A stretch of DNA of 64,000 bases. Source: Bostrychus sinensis (lineage: Eukaryota; Chordata; Actinopteri; Gobiiformes; Eleotridae). Below the pieces are notes generated by a model, which saw nothing but the letters and a program-made list of their open reading frames with translations, searched no databases and was not told where the DNA came from. The position numbers and the translations under genes were made by a program. Position 1 is the first letter of the stretch. Each line of letters begins with the position of its first letter. Below are positions 1 to 9,252 of the stretch, piece by piece. Where the stretch lies: contig CM036247.1 in the NCBI GenBank assembly GCA_020698575.1, positions 32,575,086-32,639,085 on the forward strand, written 5' to 3'.

Positions 1-589
1 TATTTCTCAAATTGGCTCTTACAATCTTAAATAAGTATGCCATCCACTAAACCTGTTTCTGAAAAAAAAAAAAAATATATAGATAAATAAAATACAAACA
101 AAAAGATAACATATTATTTCCAAGAAATGCAGTCCTGATGTTTTATTACATTATAGGCTGCAGTTAATATATTTTCAAATAATTTTTTCATTGCTATGCC
201 ATTAATGTAATAACCAGCCAGTAACTTAATAACTTATTACATTATTGGCAAAATGTTAAGTTATTGGCAGGCTATTACATTATTGGTCATTATTACTTGT
301 TGCTACAACAAGTCAAACCAATGTACCCTAAATTGAGGCAGTTGCCTTGTGTCTGACATTATGCAAGGGGTACGTAGTGTTGGGTGAGGGGTACCGGTGA
401 CAGTTTGCACGTTAGGCTACAATAGAAAATAATATTATCAGAATTTTGCATATGTCATTTTTTGGCTGTAAATGTATTGCCTCAGCCAACCTAAAACCAG
501 CCCAGCGGTGACACAATTCATACGTTTGAGCCTGACAAGTTGAATATTGTGAGTTATCCAGAATCCAGCTTTCTGCACAATTATTCAAG
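1..589. other. AT-rich intergenic sequence, no gene
   Basis: No coding signal. Around 215-300 there are imperfect direct and inverted copies of TTACATTATTGGC and AAGTTATTGGC, possibly the remains of a small MITE. Nothing else recognisable. Confidence 0.5.
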
Positions 590-1145
590 TAAGTACACAC
601 ATTTTTACTTGAGTAAAAGTATTATTGTGAACTTGACTTACTTATATGTTTTATTTTTTATCTTTGGGCTGCCCCTTTTTTTATTAGGTGTCGATCTAGC
701 AGATTTTTACACCAGATGTGGTTCCTGTCACAACCACATTATGGGTTAGTGTCCTTGCCCAGGGACACAACAACAGTATGTGCTTCAAGCAAGGTTTGAG
801 CTGCTGACTCTGTGATTGGTGGGCAAACACTAACCCGCTGCAGGACTGTCACCCCGCTACTTACTTGAATGTATTTTTGCAAATACACAACAAAATGTAC
901 TAGAATTACTGTTGAATTACTGGTTTGATAAACCTACTGCTACTTCTGCTACTATAACAGTTGCTGCTACCCACTTTGCCTCAAAAATGCTTTTTACTCA
1001 TTTAGAGATCACAAGTACCATATTTGGCCACAAACATTTACTCAAGTAAAACATATTTTAAAAGGTATATTCCTAAAGTACATTTGCTTCACGTAGATTT
1101 CAAAGTAAATTACTGGAGTAAAGGTATCTAATTACTCCCACCACT
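590..1145. mobile_element. degraded hAT-like MITE of the ACTTAAGTAAAAGTA family, split by a SINE
   Basis: Rich in ACTTGAGTAAAAGTA/TTACTCAAGTAAAA motifs and ending in a form of the CCACCACTG terminus (1137-1145) seen in the complete copies at 8145-8666 and 62976-63516. The left terminus is not recognisable. A minus-strand SINE sits inside at 644-858. Confidence 0.5.
644..858 (-). mobile_element. tRNA-derived SINE, minus strand
   Basis: Read on the minus strand: a degraded tRNA-like head, a middle with GTGTCCCTGGGCAAGGACAC, and a tail with a TGACAGGAACCACATCTGGT-like block and A-rich end. ACTTACTT occurs on both sides (636-643 and 859-866) and could be the target-site duplication, but this motif is common in the host MITE, so that is tentative. 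Confidence 0.5.
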
Positions 1146-1461
1146 GGCTACATAATTTAACTGTTAATGAGAAAATGTGTTTCTAAACTGTTGAGAAAGT
1201 CCTGAAAAATTACTGTTGCTATACTAGATAATATTGCTAGCAAATATTTGCTAATTATCATAATTAAGATGGAAGTAATCAGGAACTATATCAACCCCAA
1301 ACAGACTAAAAAGGTAACCCCTCCCAGAGACGAAAGATTATCTTAAACATATCAGCAATTTTCCTCCTGCATTAAAATCTTTTATACAGTATGTTCTTGT
1401 GTTTTTAGCTACTGAGTAAAAATATGAAACATGATACTAAAATGGACAAAATGCCATTGCT

Positions 1462-2268
1462 TAAAATAAAGCATAGAAAATAGTATTGAATAGGACAAAG
1501 CCTCATCCTTTGTCCCAGGATCCTGTTTGCCCCTCTGACCTCTCTCTGGCTGTGTTCCAGGTGTGGTCTGTTCCTTTTGTCCTGCTCCTCTCGCTCCTGC
1601 CACACCTCTCTCTTCTACATGTGGGCTTCCTGCTGCTCCTCACTTCTCTGTGCCAAACTGCTGTCAGGGCGCCTGCTGACCTGTGAACTGCGTTTCCCAT
1701 GAGGGTTAGGGGCCCGGGCAGTCTCACCTGAGACCATGGAGGCCTCTCAGATTCTCTCTCAACACAGGAGGGTGTCCCAGTGTTAACACTTTTCTCTTGT
1801 GTCCCGTCGGAAGTGGAGTCATTGAACCTGCGCCGCTTCTGTTTGAGGGTAAACAAAAAGACAGACTCAACAGCTGCTGCATTCATGTGGTGTCAAAAAT
1901 GCCGGAAAAGGCGCTTCCGAGTTGGATTACCTCTAGTTGTTAAAGGCACATTGAAAAAAAAAGTAGGACATACCTGTATTTGAGCCAAATGGACCATGTG
2001 GTACAACACTGAATAATGCCAGAGGACAGGCACAAAAAGTAGCTCTCCTGTTCCCAAAAACTCTATTTAATTTAAGGCCCTTGAGTAAAAAAATAATAAC
2101 CACAGCTGATACAAAGCCATTATTAATAGGGAACAACAGGAATTCGTACTGCCAACCTTCCGGTTATCGTGCAAACTCTACCTCCTGAGCAGGGGGCACA
2201 CAGGATCCTGGGACAAAGGATGAGAAGGCTTTGTCCTATTCAATACTATTCTCTGTGCATTATTTTGA
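1462..2268. repeat. foldback element with about 65-bp terminal inverted repeats
   Basis: The left arm (about 1462-1526) and right arm (about 2196-2268) are inverted copies sharing ATAGTATTGAATAGGACAAA and CCTTTGTCCCAGGATCCTGT with few differences. The 670-base interior is less AT-rich than its surroundings and includes an open minus-strand frame (1503-1886) with no family I recognise. Near 2130-2195 there is a decayed minus-strand SINE head. Confidence 0.7.
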
Positions 2269-2550
2269 CTAGATTGTAGGTGTCAGTCTGTGACTCCGAC
2301 CATCACCAATCACACAATTACATTAACACATTCTGGAGGCAAGGTAGGTGAAGTGTCTTGCCCATGGACACAACGGCTTTATGAACTGGGGAGAGCGGGA
2401 TTCTAGCTGCCAACTTTCTGGGTTATTGGATGACCGTTTTTACCACCTTAGCCACTGTTGTCCCCTGGGGCACTCTAGCCCACAGTATGAGCTGGGGAGA
2501 GCAGGATTCGAACCACCAACCTTCATTGTTATCTGACAACTGCTCTGTTC
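2268..2550 (-). mobile_element. tRNA-derived SINE copies, minus strand (one plus a second head)
   Basis: Minus-strand pol III box B matches lie at about 2396-2414 (GCGGGATTCTAGCTGCC) and more exactly at 2503-2520 (GCAGGATTCGAACCACC), each followed by a box A-like block. The body AGGTGAAGTGTCTTGCCC is shared with copies at 19545, 31920 and 48470. The second head overlaps the end of the first, so this is a tandem or nested arrangement. Confidence 0.65.
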
Positions 2551-2635
2551 CTCTACATTTTATAACTTAAACATAAACATAACATAAAGATGTATAAGTA
2601 TGAAAAACGTCTTCTTTTGGGGAACTGTTACCTTG

Positions 2636-3000
2636 ACTCTGCAGAGAACGCTTGGATTAGTTGCCCCCTGCTGGCAAAGGTGGAAACTCGACAGAGCATA
2701 AGATAGCTAATTAGCACTGACAGCTATTAGCAATATGATGCTAACAGATAGATAAATGAGCTGACTGCTTTGTTGTGATGGCAGTTTCAGCGCTGAAATG
2801 ATCAGCGTCTGGTGACGGTGTATGGGCTTTAGAAACACACAGGAGCACTTCCTGGTTTCTATGTAGAGACGTGAGACCGAGTGTTTTCAGCTCTCGAGAA
2901 GGGCAGCACCTCAGCATACAGGATTACTTAAACATGTGACTAACACAAAATACTACTCCAGGTATGTTTTTAAGGTAGAAACAACACTATAACATGGTTA
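2636..3000. repeat. dispersed repeat, copy 1 of 2
   Basis: About 350 bases from GCCCCCTGCTGGC to CTACTCCAGGTATGTTTTTA. It shares GATGCTAACAGATA, CGCTGAAATGATCAG, GGTGTATGGGC and AATACTACTCCAGGTATG in the same order with 63541-63850. No coding capacity; family unknown to me. Confidence 0.65.
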
Positions 3001-4326
3001 AAAGTAAAAAAAAGATAGAATAAAAGAAAATTGCTTATCATTGATTAACTCTTCACCATACTGTGTTAAATAAATTTAATCCAATTCAAATTTTTTCATA
3101 GACTTACTGCTATTTTTGGTGTTGTGCTGCTCGAGGAGGGTGTATATATTTCACAAAAAAGTGCAGTTGCCTTTGCTACTTTGTTGGCGCTGTATTTTGC
3201 ACAACTGCAAAGCCAAAGATTCCCCCTGTGTCAAGTTATGGCTTCTACAAGTCTTTTCTCTGCTAAAAATGGAGCAAAACTTTAAATCTTCTAAAAAATG
3301 TGAGGTTTGGTATCCATTTATACAGTATGTTAAGGGCCTTCCACCCAACCTGATCTGATGGCACCTAGACATCGGTGGTAAGCACTTTTCTGTCTCCAAT
3401 GACATAAAAATGACATGAAATTGAAAAATTTGAAATAAAAATAAAATAATAATAAAATGCATTTAACATTCTGAAAAAAAAAACTAAATCTATTTAGCAG
3501 AATAGGAAACCTTTAAATGATCAATGGCAAAATATATTTATGATCAAAAAGCCTTACAGTGGCTAGTGGCTTGTCTGCTCCTACTCCCAGATTTAAGTGA
3601 TGTATCTTTATGCATTTAAAGCTTTACATGGAAAATGAATTGTTCTTATAATCTATAATAACAATAAAAAAATGTAGCTGGACATGAGTACCGCAACATC
3701 CCATTAGTGCAGATGTTTCAAAGAGAAGCAGACTCGTCTTAATGTCTCTCCAGAGTAAACAGAGGTCCATGGTCCAAGTCTGAATGAATGATGTCAGAAT
3801 TGAGTATTTATGAATAAAATATGGAGGAGCATTAGCGTGTTGTGAAATATGTTTTGCATTTCAGCAGACAGCAATCCATTCCATACAACGTCAAGGCAGA
3901 GTAGGCTGGGGTCATGGTGTTCAATGTTAAACATTAAAAAATAAAAAAATAAAAATAATCGGTAATTCAGAGTGCATATGCTAGGACAAACTGAGCACTG
4001 TTGGAGTAGAAGCACATGTATGTTTCTTTCCTGTTTACATTTTCACAATACAATACATACAATGATCATTTCCACTGTTCATTGCTAACAGCATTATTGC
4101 CGCCGACTGCCATAACAGACACTTTTGACTTGACAATGTCACTTAAAAAAATTAAAATAATAAAGCGATTAACTAATACTTAGGCCTAACAAATGCTAAA
4201 TAATGTGAGCTATTCTAAAGTGTTATCTTCTAGGCTAATGTTTACTGCGTGTTGGCTAATTCATTAAGCTAAGCTAAGTTAAAAAGGCTATGGGGTAAAA
4301 TCAAGCTGTGTTTCATTTGCAATGTG
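3001..4326. other. AT-rich intergenic sequence, no gene
   Basis: Short open frames here (for example 3116-3358) have no recognisable product and codon use like random AT-rich DNA. No repeat family recognised. Confidence 0.45.
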
Positions 4327-4530
4327 AAATACAACTCGTGTGAAAATATTAGGTGGCAACTGGGCATTGATTCATTGAATTATGGTCAAACTGGTTGTTT
4401 CTTGGTTGAGGCTGAAAGGTCAAGGTTGATTCAATAGAATTTGTGGACCTATGTCATGAAATGTTGTCTTTTTAACATTGAAATGCCAACATTGAATCAA
4501 CAATGTTTCAACATGTAGTGCCGAAAGCCT
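4327..4530. repeat. TTGATTCAATG-type subterminal repeats, left block
   Basis: Several degenerate copies of TTGATTCAATG / CATTGAATCAA and AACATTGAA within 200 bases, matching a second block at 7840-8095. Such blocks often mark the ends of a DNA transposon. Confidence 0.45.
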
Positions 4531-5319
4531 GGCAGAAAAGAGTTCTAGACAGCACTTGAAAAGCTCAGTTGGAGCACAATTCAGACAGGAGTGGACATAA
4601 AAGGTGACAAACTGGTGAGTGCCTATGAAATTATATTTTAATAGTCATCTTGAGATGTTTTCTTCTGATTGTGAATGATAAACTATTGGAAATTTCTTTA
4701 TGGGTCATTTAATCTGTCATTTTTAACTAGCCTTCGATTAGCTACCTAACGTTAGCTAGCCATATTTAGCTTAGGTTTGACTATAGCTAAATCATAAATG
4801 CTGTTTTAAAGATGTTAATTCATAACATATCTATTATGTTCCTGTTATCTATGTTCATTTAATTTTCAGTCTCATTACTGTCACAAATGTGTAATAATCT
4901 GGTCTAGAAAGACATGGATCTGTTTATCGTCTTTAATGCAGCAACATATCTTATGCATTATTTTTGTCAACAACTTTAACAGTCTAATAAAAGCACTAAA
5001 TATTTTTTGGTCTGTTTTTCTTTGTTTATAGGGTTGGCTGCTAAAGGACCATTTTGACACTTTTCAACCCTTTCCTGTTTTTTTTACTGTTCTACTGTTT
5101 TTCTTGTTTTCACTTTTTTTGTTGTTGTTATGTAGTTCTACAGGGATTACTTCAAAGTTGCGTACCTGTGACAGCACTGCTATTCATACATATGGCAGTA
5201 ATGGCAGTGGTGTGCTGTGCTCCCAGTGTAACTGCAAACAAGTAAAAAGAAAAGAAGTGGATATGTCAATGGCCCTTACCCTTCTCCTGCCTGACACACT
5301 ATTACTGAGGAACAACAAA

Positions 5320-5698
5320 GTTTATTCACTCATTCATCTTCATTGTTCCTGTCAGGGGCTGCAGGTGACTGGAGCGTATCCCAATAACTTTGGGCCTTAG
5401 GTGGGGTACACCCTGGACAGGGGCCAGTTAGTTGCAGGGCTGACACAGAGACGTACACAGACAGACAACCATTCACTCTCACATTCATTAACTAGGGGCA
5501 ATTTAGACTCACCAATTCATCTAACACATGCATGTCTTTGGACAGTGGGAGGAAGCCAGAGTACCCAGAAAGAACCCATGGTAACACGGGAGGACATGCA
5601 GACCCCACCCAGAGAGTTCGTGTGTTGACCGGCCCAAACCCACAATCTCCTTGCTGGTAGGCAAGAACACTAACCACTCTGCCACCATGCCCCCCAGA
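5320..5698 (-). mobile_element. SINE-like dispersed repeat (GTCCAAAGACATGCATG family), minus strand
   Basis: On the minus strand it begins with a tRNA-Ser-like head (GGTGGCAGAGTGGTTAGTGT), then a body with CTTTGG/CATGCATG and a tail with TACCCCACCTAAGGCCCAAA. Other copies, full or partial: 29895-30140, 32140-32450, 34580-34880, 34925-35075, 37035-37170, 51490-51715. It ends 22 bases before the Tc1 at 5722. Confidence 0.6.
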
Positions 5699-5721
5699 AG
5701 GGAGAGGGGAAAAAAGTTATA

Positions 5722-7328
5722 CAGTGGGGCAAAAAAGTATTTAGTCAGCCACCAATTGTGCAAGTTCTCCCACTTAAAAAGATGAGAGAGGCCTGTAATT
5801 TTCATCATAGGTATACCTCAACTATGACAGACAAAATGAGAAAAAAAAAATCCAGAAAATCACATTGTCTGATTTTTAAAGAATTTATTTGCAAATTATG
5901 GTGGAAAATAAGTATTTGGTCAGTAACAAAAGTTCATCTCATTGCTTTGTTATATACCCTTTGTTGGCAATGACAGAGGTCAAACGTTTTCTGTAAGTCT
6001 TCACAAGGTTTTCACAAACTGTTGCTGGTATTTTGGCCCATTCCTCCATGCAGATCTCCTCTAGAGCAGTGATGTTTTGGGGCTGTCGCTGGGCAACACA
6101 GACTTTCAACTCCCTCCAAAGATTTTCTATGGGGTTGAGATCTGGAGACTGGCTAGGCCACTGCAGGACCTTGGAATGCTTCTTACGAAGCCTCTCCTTC
6201 ATTACCCGGGCAGTGTGTTTGGGATCATTGTCATGCTGAAAGACCCAGCCACGTTTCATCTTCAATGCCCTTGCTGATGGAAGGAGGTTTTCACTCAAAA
6301 TCTGACGATACATGGCCCCATTCATTCTTTCCTTTACACGGATCAGTCGTCCTGGTCCCTTTGCTGAAAAACAGCCCCAAAGCATGATGTTCCCACCCCC
6401 ATGCTTTACAGTAGGTATGGTGTTCTTTGGATGCAACTCAGCATTCTTTCTCCTCCAAACACGACGAGTAGAGTTTTTACCAAAAAGTTCTATTTTGGTT
6501 TCATCTGACCATATGACATTCTCCCAATCCTCTTCTGGATCATCCAAATGCTCTCTAGCAAACTTCAGACGGGCCTCACATGTACTGGCTTTAGCAGGGG
6601 GACACGTCTGGCACTGCAGGATTTGAGTCCCTGGCGGCGTAGTGTGTTACTGATGGTAGCCTTTGTTACTTTGGTCCCAGCTCTCTGCAGGTCATTCACT
6701 AGGTCGCCCCGTGTGGTTCTGGGATTTTTGCTCACCGTTCTTGTGATCATTTTGACCCCACAGGGTGAGATCTTGCGGGGAGCCCCAGATCGAGGGAGAT
6801 TATCAGTGGTCTTGAATGTCTTCCATTTCCTAATAATTGCTCCCACAGTTGATTTCTTCACACCAAGCTGCTTACCTATTGCAGATTCAGTCTTCCCAGC
6901 CTGGTGCAGGTCTACAATTTAGTTTCTGGTGTCCTTTGACAGCTCTTTGGTCTTGGCCATAGTGGAGTTTGGAGTGGGACTGTTTGAGGTTGTGGACAGG
7001 TGTCTTTTATATAGATAACCAGTTCAAACAGGTGCCATTAATACAGGTAACGAGTGGAGGACAGAGGAGCCTCTTACAGAAGAAGTTACAGCTCTGTGAG
7101 AGACACAAATCTTGCTTGTTTGTAGGTGACCAAATACTTATTTTCCACCATAATTTGCAAATAAATTCTTTAAAAATCAGACTATGTGATTTTCTGGATT
7201 TTTTTTTTTCTCATTTTGTCTCTCATAGTTGAGGTATACCTATGATGAAAATTACAGGCCTCTCTCATCTTTTTAAGTGGGAGAACTTGCGCAATTGGTG
7301 GCTGACTAAATACTTTTTTGCCCCACTG
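5722..7328 (-). mobile_element. near-complete Tc1/mariner element with about 200-bp terminal inverted repeats
   Basis: Begins CAGTGGGGCAAAAAAGTATT and ends with its complement; TA duplications flank it (5720-5721 and 7329-7330). The left TIR runs 5722-5921 and the right 7128-7328, and they match at all but a few positions. The total is 1607 bases, normal for a teleost Tc1. Each TIR has an outer AAAAAAGTATTTAGTCAG and an inner AAATAAGTATTTGGTCA motif, an IR/DR arrangement. The high TIR identity suggests a recent insertion. Confidence 0.95.
5936..6960 (-). pseudogene. Tc1 transposase, broken by one stop and one frameshift
   Basis: Reading the minus strand, Met is at 6960-6958. A TAA at 6921-6919 replaces codon 14, after MAKTKELSKDTRN. 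The frame then continues through the paired HTH DNA-binding region (VGAIIRKWKTF, PRSGAPRKI) to about 6572, where one base is missing in GTGAGGCCCGTC and the reading shifts. The catalytic part (5939-6547) is intact: WSDETK holds the first Asp, FQHDNDPKHT the second, and PDLNPIENLW the Glu 34 residues later, the DD34E signature. Full length would be about 340 residues. It is inactive as read, with only two lesions. Confidence 0.93.
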
Positions 7329-7330
7329 TA

Positions 7331-8136
7331 TATTTTAATTGAATTTCAGTGCATAACAAAAACATCACAAAAAACTTATAAATCTAACATCAGTAATCAT
7401 AGCTTTACAGTGAGAATATTCCAATGTGCAGTCATTTTCTCCACAAAATTTCTGTGATTGCATTGCATCAGCTTGCCTCCCTTACATTCAGTTGTTTCTG
7501 TTGTTTCTGTTGTTTCTGTTGTCCATTACACACACACACAAAAAAAAAAAAAAAATGTGTGCATTGTGTTGCTAAATCAAAACAATCCAAATCCAAATGG
7601 CTAATTTACATAGATGAACACAAATGCACACATTAAAACATATTCCTGTTTTTACTGCATTTATGCTATACCCAAATTCATCTTGTTTTCTTTCTTTTTT
7701 ATTATTAAATTCAGCCCTAGCTTGGACTTATTTTGCATTTTGCATTGCATTGTTGCAACAGCATAAGTACAGTTAGCAGTAGCACACAGTGGTATCACAA
7801 AAGAGCTCAAAGTGTATCAGAGACCAGTCTGTAAGTAGGCCTACATTGTTTCAATGTTAAATTAGTGTACATTCAATGCAATAAATAGTTGAATCAATGT
7901 TGATTCAATGTTTTTAACATTGTTTATACAGTAGTTATATGATGCTGATTTAGTGTCAAAATTATTAAAGATTGTTTCAACTTTGTTTCAGCTTTGATCA
8001 TAATAAGCGCTTTCAATGAAACATCTATGCCAGATATTAATGTTGATTCAACCAAAGTCTGACGTTATATCAATGTTGAATCAATGGCTTTTGCTATCTC
8101 TGAGGTCTCAAATGTTATTTGATTAGCCTATAGAAG
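7331..8136. repeat. AT-rich sequence with right block of TTGATTCAATG-type repeats (7840-8095)
   Basis: At 7840-8095 there are repeated forms of GTTGATTCAATGTT, AATGTTGAATCAATG and TTGTTTCAA, the same motif set as 4327-4530. At 7486-7521 is a short TTGTTTCTG repeat, then an (AC)n/A run. No gene. Confidence 0.45.
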
Positions 8137-8144
8137 CTGGTAAG

Positions 8145-8666
8145 CAGTGGTGGAAAAAGTACTCATTTTCTGTACTTAAGTAAAGGAGGAAAAATGTACT
8201 CAAGTAAAAGTAAAAGTATCGCCTTAAAATTTCTACTTAAGTAAAAGTACTCACCTTTAAATGTACTTGTAAGTAAAACAGTAAAAGTATTTTGCACAGA
8301 CTCAACACATCTCATTATTTGTGTTAAATGTGAGGGATTTGCAGAAAAATTGTGCTGATTCCAGATGAAATGAGAGGCTGAAGCTGTTGCTGAAGTTTTC
8401 TGTCTTTATTATTCTGATGTTTCTAAAGGAGTACTGCTTTACTGCATCTTTTTATATTTAAGTACTGTGGGTCTACAATGAGGAATACGACAAAAACGAA
8501 TTGTTTTAAACCAAAACTCAAAATACTTTGTACTTAAAACCAACTCATAAATGTAGTCGACTAAAAAGTACAGATTTACTCAAGTAAAGTACAGATACAT
8601 AAACATTGTACTCTTAGTACTAAGTAAAGTAACTAAGTACTTTTACTTCGTTACATTCCACCACTG
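8145..8666. mobile_element. hAT-like MITE with 8-bp target duplication
   Basis: Termini CAGTGGTGGAAAAAGTAC and GTTACATTCCACCACTG are inverted repeats. The flanks CTGGTAAG (8137-8144) and TTGGTAAG (8667-8674) match at 7 of 8 bases, the duplication length of hAT elements. It is 522 bases with no coding capacity and full of ACTTAAGTAAAAGTA motifs. It ends about 220 bases before the sostdc1 GC box. Confidence 0.85.
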
Positions 8667-8884
8667 TTGGTAAGTGCTTAAGTATCAGTTTCTGGAATCT
8701 GTCATGCATTGGCCTTTCCCTTTTGTTTTATTCTTAAACTGTTAATTGCAGTGACTGATGTACAATTACTCCCTTTGAAAGTCTGTTAAGAATTTTTTTA
8801 AATGGTAATGAGCCATTTTCACGTGAATTTAATCGCCATTATCATCATTTTTAGATTAAAACGAAACCGCTGAATGAAAGTCAT

Positions 8885-9047
8885 GGGCGGGGTTTTTAAT
8901 CGTGTGAACCAATCAGCGGCCGCCTGCACCTGAGCGCGAGGCGGAGGGCGGGCGGTATAAAACACAGAGCGGGGTGCACGCGGCTCCTCCGGCTCTTGCT
9001 CGAGCGCCACAGTCCGCAGTACCGCTCTGTTCTCTCCCCGCATAGCC
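8885..9047 (+). promoter_or_regulatory. sostdc1: sostdc1 core promoter and 5' UTR
   Basis: A GC-rich island in an otherwise AT-rich region. It contains a GC box (GGGCGGGG, 8885-8892), a CCAAT box (8909-8913, in AACCAATCAG), an E-box CACCTG (8927-8932), a second GC-rich run GGGCGGGCGG (about 8946-8955) and a TATA box TATAAAA (8956-8962). The TATA box predicts transcription start near 8985-8990 and a 5' UTR of about 60 bases before the ATG at 9048. The order GC, CCAAT, TATA, start is typical of a regulated vertebrate promoter. The start site is inferred, not observed. Confidence 0.75.
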
Positions 9048-9252
9048 ATGCACCTGAACGGCCACGACTGCCTGCTCTTCCTCTGCCTGCTGCTCCGGAG
9101 CTGCTGCCTGCTGGCCTTCAAGAACGACGCCACGGAGCTGCTGTTCTCCCCCCACGGCAGCTCCCCCGCCCCGGAGCTTCAGGGGAACGTGTCGCTGAAC
9201 CGAGCCCGGACCGGTGGAAGGGGAGCCGGCGGAGGGACACAGGACAGGAGCG
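9048..9252 (+). CDS. sostdc1: sostdc1 coding exon 1
   Basis: Encodes the signal peptide and variable N-terminal region, 68 codons plus one base. The ATG at 9048 is the first in-frame Met of this GC-rich exon and gives a leader that aligns with mammalian SOSTDC1. The donor is CG/GTGAGT at 9253. The Gly-rich stretch at residues 56-63 is longer than I recall for mammals. Confidence 0.94.

Noticed and set aside
1503..1886. 127-codon minus-strand ORF rich in Arg and Ser
   Set aside because: Lies in the interior of a foldback repeat, matches no family I know, and overlaps other open frames on both strands.
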